9,588 bases of DNA from Alphaproteobacteria bacterium (GCA_024279045.1 JAJRRZ010000036.1:1-9588), one strand, 5' to 3'. Counted from the first letter of the stretch, positions 1-6,118 are shown. Notes: generated from the letters alone by a model not told the origin. Numbers and translations are program-made.

Positions 1-73
1 CGTTAGCGGCGTTGACAATGGCGTCCACTTCCAGTTTCGTAATATCGCCCTTGCAGACGTGCAGACGGGTCAT
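1..73 (-). CDS. Macro-domain (ADP-ribose-binding) protein, N-terminal fragment
   Basis: Only the first 24 codons lie in the window; the gene continues past the left edge. The peptide begins MTRLHVCKGDITKLEVDAIV and continues with NAAN. The GDIT, a few residues, then DAIVNAAN is the hallmark N-terminus of macro domains of the YmdB / O-acetyl-ADP-ribose deacetylase type, where the Asp and the Asn residues contact ADP-ribose. Family members bind or hydrolyse ADP-ribose derivatives in the cytoplasm. The start is well supported: a GGAG Shine-Dalgarno (complement of 81-84) lies 7 bases upstream of the ATG. The gene is divergent from the amidohydrolase gene to its right, so its promoter should lie within about 85-170. 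The family call is firm from the motif, but the substrate and the exact subfamily cannot be judged from 24 residues. Confidence 0.82.
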   Translation of the reverse strand, partial: MTRLHVCKGDITKLEVDAIVNAAN

Positions 74-169
74 GGAACAGCTCCGTGAATGCTTCTTGTC
101 GTGAGGCATTTTCGCGGCGTGGAATGGTCTTGGCGTGCTTTCACGCCTCCTGAACGGCATTTTGCCAGC

Positions 170-1132
170 ATGGTAGAGAATCGCAATAATACCGATGGCA
201 AGGCCGGGTGCGTGGCCTTCGAGCCGGACTGCCTGCTGGGCGGGGAAAGCTGCGGGCAGTGGTTGCGGCTGGATATGCCGGCTGACGGGCCTGTGGCGCC
301 TATCCTGTTCAGCTCGCCGCATTCGGGACGCTGTTATCCGCGCGATTTCGTGGCCGAGGCGGCGCTTGAACTGGAGGAATTGCGCGCCTCGGAGGACTTT
401 GCCGTCGATCTGCTGTTCGCCGATGCACCATCGTTGGGCATGCCGCTGCTGACAGCGCAGCGTCCGCGCGCCTGGCTGGACCTGAACCGTGCTCCGCACG
501 AGTTGAGCGCGGAAATGTTCGACGGGCCGCCACCACCCTGGGCCGATACGGCCAGTGAGCGGGCGCGGGGCGGGTTGGGGGTGATCCCGCGTTTCGTTAC
601 GGAAGAGCGCGAAATATATGCCCGCAAGCTGGGCTGGGAAGAGGCGCGCCAGCGCATCGAGCAGGCGTGGAATCCCTATCATCGGGCGCTGGATCATCAA
701 TTGCGGGCGCTGGCCGGGCGCTTCGGCGCGGCGGTGCTGATCGACTGCCATTCCATGCCGGAGTCCGCTGCCCGCGCCATGACGCCATTGTCGCTACGCC
801 AGCCGGACATCATCCTGGGCGATGTCGATGGCACTTCCTGCGATGGACGGCTGACAGATGTGCTGGAGCAATTGTTCATGCGCGCCGGGCTGAACGTGCG
901 GCGCAACCGCGTCTATACCGGTGGCTACATCACCCGCCAGTATGGTCTGCGCGGTCTGGGCTTTCATGCGGTGCAGATAGAGATCAACCGGCGGCTCTAC
1001 GTGCGGCCCGGCCAGTATGAGCTGACGGAGGCCTTCTTCGCCCTGCGCGACATCATCCGCGGTGTGATTGCCGAGCTGCCCGACCGCCTTGCCCCGCTGT
1101 GGCGGCAGGCCTTGCCACAAGCGGCGGAATAG
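170..1132 (+). CDS. N-formylglutamate amidohydrolase family protein
   Basis: About 320 aa from the ATG at 170. The family hydrolyses N-formyl-L-glutamate to glutamate and formate, the last step of one histidine degradation route, though many members stand outside hut operons and have untested substrates. Visible family motifs, numbered from 170, are SSPHSG near 48-53, a DLNRAPHE stretch in the first half, DCHSMP at 192-197 and LGDVDGTSCD shortly after. The His and Asp residues in these motifs are the expected metal and catalytic ligands. The start is uncertain. The frame is open from an ATG at 89, but that would place the N-terminus inside the promoter region of the divergent macro-domain gene. 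A GTG at 212, preceded by AAGG, is another option. None of the three has a strong Shine-Dalgarno. No hut genes are visible nearby, so a role in histidine use is not shown by context. Confidence 0.85.
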   Translation: MVENRNNTDGKAGCVAFEPDCLLGGESCGQWLRLDMPADGPVAPILFSSPHSGRCYPRDFVAEAALELEELRASEDFAVDLLFADAPSLGMPLLTAQRPRAWLDLNRAPHELSAEMFDGPPPPWADTASERARGGLGVIPRFVTEEREIYARKLGWEEARQRIEQAWNPYHRALDHQLRALAGRFGAAVLIDCHSMPESAARAMTPLSLRQPDIILGDVDGTSCDGRLTDVLEQLFMRAGLNVRRNRVYTGGYITRQYGLRGLGFHAVQIEINRRLYVRPGQYELTEAFFALRDIIRGVIAELPDRLAPLWRQALPQAAE

Positions 1133-1152
1133 CCTGCCGGCAGGCTTGCCGG
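1131..1152. terminator. Inverted repeats at the end of the amidohydrolase gene
   Basis: AGCCTGCCGGCAGGCT (1131-1146) is a perfect 16-base palindrome that overlaps the stop codon at 1130-1132. An overlapping hairpin, CCGGCA-GGCT-TGCCGG (1137-1152), has a 6-bp stem and a tetraloop. No run of T follows on either strand, so this is not a classical intrinsic terminator. It may still slow polymerase or protect the 3' end between the convergent genes. Confidence 0.35.
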
Positions 1153-1180
1153 AACAGTTTGCATGAACCGTATGGATAAC

Positions 1181-1210
1181 TGATGTTGCCCGGCGCTGCC
1201 TGGCACATCA
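1181..1210 (-). terminator. Hairpin containing the ybjQ stop codon
   Basis: On the plus strand TGATGT and GCC (with one bulged T between them) pair with GGC and ACATCA, giving a 9-bp stem around an 11-base loop. The minus-strand stop codon (1208-1210) is the outermost base triplet of the stem. There is no U-tract in the minus direction. It is a possible end-of-operon structure only. Confidence 0.3.
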
Positions 1211-1537
1211 GGTGTTTTCCTCCACTACCACTGCCGTGCCGGCTGCCGTGACCATCAGCATGGAGCCGCCTTGGCCAACGGTTTCGTAATCGATATCCAC
1301 GCCGATGACGGCGTTGCAGCCCAACGCCTGTGCGCGCTCGGCCATTTCGAGCAGGGCCTCCTCGCGGGCGTCGTTGAGCACTTTTTCGTAACTGCCGGAG
1401 CGCCCACCGACAATGTCGCGGATGGAGGCGAACAGATCGCGGAAGATGTTCGCGCCCATGATGGCCTCGCCAGCGACAATGCCGCGATATTCGACAATGC
1501 GCTTGCCTTCGATGCTGTTGGTGGTGGTGATGAGCAT
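1208..1537 (-). CDS. ybjQ: YbjQ / UPF0145 family protein (putative heavy-metal-binding domain)
   Basis: 109 aa, the usual size for the family. It starts MLITTTNSIEGKRI and carries the signature segments RDIVGGRSGSYE (about 41-52), the NDAREEAL and AERAQALGCNAVIG stretch (about 55-80) and a VDIDYETVG strand. YbjQ-like proteins are small cytoplasmic proteins reported to assemble into rings. They are annotated as heavy-metal-binding by domain name, but their biochemical function is unproven. The ATG at 1535-1537 is preceded by AAGAGGG about 7 bases upstream. It lies 33 bases downstream of moeA on the same strand and is the last gene of the minus-strand run. The family assignment is firm; any molybdenum-related role is only suggested by position. 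Confidence 0.9.
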   Translation of the reverse strand: MLITTTNSIEGKRIVEYRGIVAGEAIMGANIFRDLFASIRDIVGGRSGSYEKVLNDAREEALLEMAERAQALGCNAVIGVDIDYETVGQGGSMLMVTAAGTAVVVEENT

Positions 1538-1570
1538 GGCATTGCCCTCTTGTCGTGATTGGTTGATGGA

Positions 1571-2863
1571 TCACTTCGGTCCGATGCCGAAACTGCCGAA
1601 GGGGATGAAATTCACCATGTCGCCCTCGGCCACCTGCTGCAATTTTTCGGTAATCTCGATCAGCCCGCTGGCGGCGACGGCGGAGGAAATCAGCCCGGAG
1701 CCATCCTTCGCGAAGCGGCGCACCACGGTGCGGCCCCGTGCGTCGGACTCCAGCCAGCCGCGCAGGAACTCGCGCCTGCCCACCTTGCGGCGCTTCATCT
1801 CGAACCCGGCGGGCAGGGTGATGCGCTCCGGCTCTTTCCAGTCGTGTCCGGCGAGGCCGGCCAGCAGTGGCCAGCCATAAATCAGAAAGGTAACGAAGGC
1901 CGCTACCGGATTGCCCGGCAGGCCGAGATAGACCGTATCACCGATCTGCCCGAAGGCCAGCGGCTTGCCGGGCTTGATGGCCAGCCGCCAGGCATGCAGC
2001 GCACCCAGCTTGCGCACGGTTTCGGCCATGTAGTCGGCTTCGCCGGTGGAGATGCCGGCGGAGGTGATGATGACGTCGCAGGTGTCGGCAGCGCGGCGCA
2101 TGGCGTCTTCCACCGCTGTGCGCTCGTCGGGCAGGATGCCGAAGTCTTCCACCTGCACCGGCAATGTGGCCAGCGCCCCGCGCAAGAAGAAATGATTGGC
2201 GTCGTAGATGGCGCCGTCGCGAAATGGCGTGCCGGGGCGGATGATTTCATCGCCGGTGGACAGCAGCGCCACCTTCAGCCGCCGATACACCTTCACCTGT
2301 GCCGTGCCGGTGGAGGCGATGGCCGCCAGCTCCGGCGCGCGCAGCCGCTGCCCGGCGCGCACCACGGGCTGACCGGCGCGCTGATCCTCGCCCGCCGGGC
2401 GCACGTTGATGCCCTTCGGCACACCTGCCGGAATGTGCGCCACGCCCGCTGCCTCGTCGTATTCCACATCTTCCTGCATGATGCAGGTGTCGGCCCCGTC
2501 AGGCATCGGCGCGCCGGTGAAGATGCGCGCCGCGCTGGCAGCGGGCAGGGCTTGCGGCACATCACCGGCAAACACCCGCAGCGCCACCGGCAGGGTGGTT
2601 TCGGCATCCGGGTTCAGGTCGGCATGGCGTACGGCAAAGCCGTCCATGGCCGCGTTGGCGAAGGCGGGAATGTCGCGCGGAGCGATGACATCCTCGGCCA
2701 GCACCCGGCCCAGCGCGTCTGCCAGATCCAGTTCCTCCGTGCCGACCACTGCGCGCACGCGCTCTTTCAGAAGGCGCATGGCCTGCTCGTGCGGCATCAG
2801 GGTGTCAAGCGCGGCGAAACAGTCGTTGGCCAGCTTGCGCGGGGCGTTTCCGGAGGTGTTCAT
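1571..2863 (-). CDS. moeA: Molybdopterin molybdotransferase MoeA
   Basis: 430 aa, typical of MoeA (about 400-430). The enzyme inserts molybdate into adenylylated molybdopterin to form active molybdenum cofactor in the cytoplasm. Recognisable segments in order are AMDGFAVR (72-79, the conserved Asp at 74), GDEI..PG (204-211), TSAGISTGEADY (267-278), KPGKPLAFG (297-305) and GLPGNPVAA (314-322). The C-terminal MoeA domain IV begins around 360. Many MoeA proteins have SSGG where this one has TSAG; both are small residues in the loop before GEADY. The start ATG overlaps the mobB stop as ATGA, which fixes it and implies translational coupling. The reading frame stays open upstream of this ATG across mobB for about 176 codons, but that is an artefact of high GC content and not a fusion. 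Confidence 0.96.
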   Translation of the reverse strand: MNTSGNAPRKLANDCFAALDTLMPHEQAMRLLKERVRAVVGTEELDLADALGRVLAEDVIAPRDIPAFANAAMDGFAVRHADLNPDAETTLPVALRVFAGDVPQALPAASAARIFTGAPMPDGADTCIMQEDVEYDEAAGVAHIPAGVPKGINVRPAGEDQRAGQPVVRAGQRLRAPELAAIASTGTAQVKVYRRLKVALLSTGDEIIRPGTPFRDGAIYDANHFFLRGALATLPVQVEDFGILPDERTAVEDAMRRAADTCDVIITSAGISTGEADYMAETVRKLGALHAWRLAIKPGKPLAFGQIGDTVYLGLPGNPVAAFVTFLIYGWPLLAGLAGHDWKEPERITLPAGFEMKRRKVGRREFLRGWLESDARGRTVVRRFAKDGSGLISSAVAASGLIEITEKLQQVAEGDMVNFIPFGSFGIGPK

Positions 2864-3405
2864 GGTGCCGGTGGTTCCAGTTGCAGGTGTTCGGTGATGA
2901 AATCGGCGATCTTTTCCACCTCGTCGCGATGAAACACCGGCAGGCGCGGGTGCGTCAATGCCCCGCTGGCGGCAATGGCGAGGATGCGCTCGTCCGCATT
3001 GGCCAGCAGCGGGCGTGTGGCATGGGCCGGGTTGGCCACGTCGCGCACCTCCAGCTTGGGGAAGTCGCCGTCGTGGTTGCTTTCCACCAGCACCAGATCG
3101 GCCTTGCCCAGGTGTGGAAGTATGTCGGGCAGTTCCGGACGAGCGGGCGGCTGGTCGATCTCGTGGAATACCGCCCAGCGCCAAGGGCTGACCACCGCCG
3201 CATGGCGAGCGCCGGCGGCACGGTGGCGGTAGCTGTCGGTGCCGTCGATATCTACCTCGATGTCGCAGTGGGCGAATTTCACCGTCGCCACCCCCAGGCC
3301 ACGGCGGGTGAACTCCTCCACCAGCTTGCAGACCAGCGTGGTCTTGCCGCTGTTCTTGTAGCCGCACAGGCCGAAGACGGGATATCCGCACAGGCGAAAG
3401 GGCAT
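2860..3405 (-). CDS. mobB: Molybdopterin-guanine dinucleotide biosynthesis adaptor MobB
   Basis: 181 aa, in the normal MobB range. MobB is a GTP-binding P-loop protein that assists MobA in making the guanine dinucleotide form of the molybdenum cofactor. The Walker A motif is GYKNSGKTT at 15-23. The family segment around DSYRHRAAGA (57-66) and PKLEV (116-120) are present. Two positions differ from the common pattern: the usual KH after the second strand is KF (43-44), and the usual VEGF/YK is VESNH (107-111). The ATG at 3403-3405 has a strong GGAGG 7 bases upstream. The stop overlaps the moeA start (ATGA). No mobA is visible in this window. Confidence 0.93.
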   Translation of the reverse strand: MPFRLCGYPVFGLCGYKNSGKTTLVCKLVEEFTRRGLGVATVKFAHCDIEVDIDGTDSYRHRAAGARHAAVVSPWRWAVFHEIDQPPARPELPDILPHLGKADLVLVESNHDGDFPKLEVRDVANPAHATRPLLANADERILAIAASGALTHPRLPVFHRDEVEKIADFITEHLQLEPPAP

Positions 3406-3409
3406 GTGG

Positions 3410-3422
3410 CAGCCTCCGGCTG
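3410..3422 (-). promoter_or_regulatory. mobB Shine-Dalgarno within a small hairpin
   Basis: On the minus strand CAGCC-GGA-GGCTG forms a 5-bp stem with a 3-base loop. The mobB Shine-Dalgarno GGAGG (3413-3417) is the loop plus two stem bases. This could lower ribosome access to mobB and hence to the coupled moeA. The stem is short, so this is a structural suggestion only. Confidence 0.3.
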
Positions 3423-3451
3423 GCGCCTGGGGGGCAGGATGGCGCTTGTGG

Positions 3452-3486
3452 TCAGGCTGGTGCCAAAATCAGGCTGACATCAGGCT
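3452..3486. repeat. Three TCAGGCT direct repeats between bolA and mobB
   Basis: TCAGGCT occurs at 3452-3458, 3469-3475 and 3480-3486, all on the plus strand. The last copy touches the bolA stop codon. The spacing is irregular (17 and 11 bases start to start), so this is not a tandem array. It occupies much of the 80-base gap between the two genes. No function can be assigned. Confidence 0.35.
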
Positions 3487-3773
3487 CAGGCGGGTGTTTC
3501 CTCCGGCGTGCGGGCGGTAATCGCCAGCGCATGCACGCGCTCACGCAGCAGCTCGGCCAGCGCCTCGTTGACCATGCGATGGCGCTGCACCAGTGGCTGG
3601 CCGGCGAAAGCCTCCGACACGATGATGACGCGGAAATGCGATTCGCCATCCGGATGTGCCCCGGCATGGCCGGCATGGCGGGGCGATTCGTCGATGACTT
3701 CCAGATGCCTCGGCTGGAAGGCCGCCTGCAGCAGTTCCTGTATCTTCTGACCGACGGGGCCCAGATCGCTCAT
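3486..3773 (-). CDS. bolA: BolA family protein
   Basis: 95 aa. BolA proteins bind iron-sulfur clusters together with monothiol glutaredoxins, and in some bacteria influence transcription and cell shape. The fold signature is clear: an N-terminal helix (about 5-18), HAGH (33-36) in the loop that helps ligate the cluster, ESHFRVIIVSEAF (44-56), PLVQRHRMVNEAL (60-72) and the near-invariant C-terminal His in RVHALAI (H81). The frame extends 13 codons upstream to an ATG at 3812. The ATG at 3771-3773 is preferred because GGGAGG stands 8 bases before it and the homologous region starts just after it. It lies 61 bases downstream of accA. In several alphaproteobacteria bolA is found near aroB and aroK rather than next to mobB, so this exact order looks rearranged. 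Confidence 0.93.
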   Translation of the reverse strand: MSDLGPVGQKIQELLQAAFQPRHLEVIDESPRHAGHAGAHPDGESHFRVIIVSEAFAGQPLVQRHRMVNEALAELLRERVHALAITARTPEETPA

Positions 3774-3774
3774 T

Positions 3775-3786
3775 GGAGGTGCCTCC
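3775..3786 (-). promoter_or_regulatory. bolA Shine-Dalgarno facing a CCTCC anti-Shine-Dalgarno
   Basis: The minus strand reads GGGAGGCACCTCCA directly before the bolA ATG. GGAG of the ribosome-binding site can pair with CTCC just before the start codon, giving a 4-bp stem with loop GCAC. The Shine-Dalgarno itself is near perfect, so the complementary CCTCC between it and the ATG is notable. Possible translational control; not proven. Confidence 0.35.
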
Positions 3787-3834
3787 CTTGTTCGAAAAAC
3801 CTGCCCGTCCATGTGGCCGCCGCGGCGCGGAGGT

Positions 3835-4800
3835 TCAAGCCGGTTCCCGGCCTATGGCGAGAAAACGCTCCCTGCGCTGCTTGCGGATGGCTGCGGCGTC
3901 TATGCCGTCGAATTCGGCCAGCGCCTGGGCAATGGCCTCGCCGACGCTGGTGATGGTGGCCTGTGGATTGCGATGTGCCCCGCCCAGGGGCTCCTCGATG
4001 ATCTCGTCGATGACGCCCAGCTCCTTCAGGTCGGCGGCGGTGAGCTTCAGCGCCTTCGCGGCGGTTTCCGCCTTGGCCGGGTCGCGCCACAGGATGGAGG
4101 CCGCGCCCTCCGGCGAGATGACGGAATAGATGGCGTGCTGGAGCATCAGTACCCGGTTGGCCGTGGCCAGCGCCACCGCGCCGCCGGAGCCACCCTCGCC
4201 GATGATGGTGGCAATCAGCGGCGTGCCCAGTGTCAGGCAGCGCTCGGTTGAGCGGGCGATGGCCTCCGCCTGGCCGCGTTCCTCCGCGCCGATGCCGGGA
4301 TAGGCTCCGGCGGTGTCCACAAAGGTGAGCACGGGCATGCCGAAGCGCTCGGCCATGTCCATCAGTCGCACCGCCTTGCGGTAGCCCTCCGGGCGGGCCA
4401 TGCCGAAATTGTGCTTCATGCGGGTTTCGGTGTCGTGGCCCTTTTCCTGGCCCAGCACCATCACCGGCTGCCCGCGGAAATAGCCCGGCCCACCGATGAT
4501 GGCATGATCCTCGCCGAAGCAGCGATCCCCGGCCAGTGGCTGGAAGTCGTCGATCAGCGCATCGATGTAGTCCACCGTGTGCGGGCGCTCCGGGTGGCGG
4601 GCGACTTGCGTTTTTTGCCACGGATCGAGCTTCTGGTAGAGGTCGGCCAGCGCCTTGTCGGCCTTTTCCTGCAGGCGGGCGACTTCCTCGTCGATGTCGA
4701 TGCCGCCTTCCTCCACCTCCTCCGCCGACAGCGAGCGCAGCTCGGCGATCTTGCCTTCCAGCTCGGCGATCTTCGTTTCGAATTCCAGATAGGTCTTCAT
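3835..4800 (-). CDS. accA: Acetyl-CoA carboxylase carboxyltransferase subunit alpha AccA
   Basis: 321 aa, standard for AccA. With AccD it transfers the carboxyl group from biotin carrier protein to acetyl-CoA to make malonyl-CoA, the first step of fatty acid synthesis. The N-terminus has a coiled-coil-like helical region (about 6-57), then LDPWQKTQVARHP (58-70). The crotonase-fold core carries GHDTETRMKHNFGM (121-134), PEGYRKA (137-143), DTAGAYPG (162-169), EERGQAEAIA (173-182) and EGGSGGA (202-208), the last forming the oxyanion-type loop. Most homologues read DTPGAYPG where this has DTAGAYPG. The start ATG is chosen because homology begins at MKTYLEFE; the frame is open 114 codons further, but that stretch is antisense to real xerD coding. 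The Shine-Dalgarno is weak (GGGCAC). It sits 95 bases after xerD. accD is not in the window, as is usual. Confidence 0.96.
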   Translation of the reverse strand: MKTYLEFETKIAELEGKIAELRSLSAEEVEEGGIDIDEEVARLQEKADKALADLYQKLDPWQKTQVARHPERPHTVDYIDALIDDFQPLAGDRCFGEDHAIIGGPGYFRGQPVMVLGQEKGHDTETRMKHNFGMARPEGYRKAVRLMDMAERFGMPVLTFVDTAGAYPGIGAEERGQAEAIARSTERCLTLGTPLIATIIGEGGSGGAVALATANRVLMLQHAIYSVISPEGAASILWRDPAKAETAAKALKLTAADLKELGVIDEIIEEPLGGAHRNPQATITSVGEAIAQALAEFDGIDAAAIRKQRRERFLAIGREPA

Positions 4801-4895
4801 TGGTGTGCCCGGCCCGTGCAAGCGATTGCCCCCGGCGGCGATGCAGCAGTGCATGCCGCGTGCGCAGATGTTGATGGGCGCAGGCGCGCGGCTTG

Positions 4896-5918
4896 TCAAC
4901 CGCTGGCGATGTCGCCCTTGCGGGCCAGTGGATGATGCGACTGCACGGTGCTCTGCAGGCGTTGCAGGCCGACGTGGGTATAGATTTGCGTGGTGGAGAT
5001 GTCGGCATGGCCCAGCATCTGCTGCACGGCGCGCAGGTCGGCGCCGTTTTCCAGCAGGTGGGTGGCGAAGGCATGGCGCAGCACGTGTGGCGAGACGCGC
5101 GCCGGATCGATACCGGCCTGTGCCGCGAGCTTTTTCAGCCACTGGGCGAAGCGCTGGCGCGTCATGTGGCCGCTGCCGGAATGCGAGGGAAACAGCCAGC
5201 CCTGCCGTTTCAGGCTGCCCTTGCCGTTCGCCTTGCCTGCCGCCTGCTGCGCCATGGTCTCGCGCAGCCGCGCCAACACATCCAGCGCGCGCGGTGTCAG
5301 CGGTACGATGCGTTCCTTGCCGCCCTTGCCCTTCACCCGCAGCAGGCCTTCACGGGCATCCACGTCCAGCGCGCGCAGCCCCACCAGCTCCGAGACACGC
5401 AGGCCAGTAGCGTAGAGCAGCTCCAGCATGGCCAGCCCGCGCAAGGCCCGCAGTTTCGCCTTGTCCGTGCGGGCGTGGGCGATGGCTTGCTCCGCGGTGG
5501 CGAACAGCGCGTCCACCTCGGCGGTGCTCAGCACCTTCGGCAGGGAGCGCCCCTGGCGCGGGCTTTCGATGTGTTGCGCCGGGTTGGTCTGGCTCAGGCC
5601 CTCGCCATAAAGAAAGGCATGCAACTGGCGCACGGCGGAAAGCCTGCGCGCCTGCGTGCTGCGCGCATAGCCGGCATCGGCTATGGAAGCGATCCAGGCG
5701 CGCACAACATCCTCGCTTGCGGTATCGAGGCTGTGGCCGTGGCGATGCAAAAAGCCGGCATAATCGTTCAGGTCGCGGGCGTAGGCATCCAAGGTGTTCT
5801 GCGCGGCGTTACGCTCCGCCGCCAGCATTTCCAGAAAACGCTCGATCAGCAATGCGTCGCGCGCGGTGGTGCGGTGCGGCGCGGCAAAATCCTCATTGCA
5901 GGTCGCGCAATGGGGCAT
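4896..5918 (-). CDS. xerD: Tyrosine recombinase XerD (chromosome dimer resolution)
   Basis: 340 aa; typical XerD is about 300. Together with XerC it resolves chromosome dimers at dif under FtsK control. The N-terminal SAM-like DNA-binding domain covers about 22-115 and the catalytic domain about 125-325. The catalytic residues are all readable: R174 in ATGLRVSEL, K198 in KGKGGKER, H278 and R281 in SPHVLRHAFATH, H304 in MLGHADIS and the nucleophile Y313 in TTQIYTHV. An insertion of about 8 residues rich in Ala, Gly and Lys (near 225-240) lengthens the loop between K and H. The first 20 residues (MPHCATCNEDFAAPH...) are extra compared with E. coli XerD and contain a Cys-x-x-Cys. The ATG at 5916-5918 has a GAAGGA Shine-Dalgarno 8 bases upstream, supporting the long form. 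XerC cannot be fully excluded, but the position next to accA and the sequence favour XerD. Confidence 0.92.
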   Translation of the reverse strand: MPHCATCNEDFAAPHRTTARDALLIERFLEMLAAERNAAQNTLDAYARDLNDYAGFLHRHGHSLDTASEDVVRAWIASIADAGYARSTQARRLSAVRQLHAFLYGEGLSQTNPAQHIESPRQGRSLPKVLSTAEVDALFATAEQAIAHARTDKAKLRALRGLAMLELLYATGLRVSELVGLRALDVDAREGLLRVKGKGGKERIVPLTPRALDVLARLRETMAQQAAGKANGKGSLKRQGWLFPSHSGSGHMTRQRFAQWLKKLAAQAGIDPARVSPHVLRHAFATHLLENGADLRAVQQMLGHADISTTQIYTHVGLQRLQSTVQSHHPLARKGDIASG

Positions 5919-6042
5919 TGGAGAGTTCCTTCGTTATCTCCGCCGGTGCCGGCTCCATGCCTGCCAACACCCAGGCGGCCACCCAGACCCCTCCAATCAA
6001 CCCGCCAATGATTAACAAAAAGCGTATCGAATCGGGCATCAT
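5893..6042 (-). CDS. Small single-span membrane protein overlapping xerD
   Basis: 49 aa, starting with two consecutive Met codons (6040-6042 and 6037-6039). Residues about 5-29 form a hydrophobic segment, SIRFLLIIGGLIGGVWVAAW followed by VLAGM, that should span or anchor in the inner membrane. A short polar tail follows, containing EPAPAEITKEL. An AGGGGG run lies 10 bases upstream of the first Met. The frame stays open to an ATG at 6168, but the extra 42 residues are arginine-rich and unlike a signal, so the short form is preferred. The gene overlaps the xerD start by 26 bases, which suggests coupled translation. Short proteins with one membrane span followed by a proline/acidic tail are common between aroK and xerD in alphaproteobacteria, from general familiarity with that neighbourhood. 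The function is unknown. Confidence 0.6.
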   Translation of the reverse strand: MMPDSIRFLLIIGGLIGGVWVAAWVLAGMEPAPAEITKELSNAPLRDLQ

Positions 6043-6118
6043 TGGCCATTGTCCCCCTGCTGGCGCATGCATAACGCTATCGCCTGGCCGCCCGGGCCAT
6101 GCGATGCGCTGTGTTGCT

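Noticed and set aside
1559..2932. A 457-residue plus-strand frame antisense to moeA
   Set aside because: It is a GC-driven shadow of moeA with His/Gly/Gln-rich composition and no recognisable motif; moeA is clearly the real gene.
1571..3391. A 606-residue open frame that looks like a MobB-MoeA or other fusion
   Set aside because: Only the last 430 residues match MoeA. The upstream part is the moeA frame read across mobB in a different frame; mobB itself reads correctly in its own frame and ends in an ATGA overlap.
3818..3827. Palindrome CGCCGCGGCG between accA and bolA as a terminator
   Set aside because: It has no loop, so it cannot form a normal hairpin, and the nearest T-run in the minus direction is about 17 bases away.
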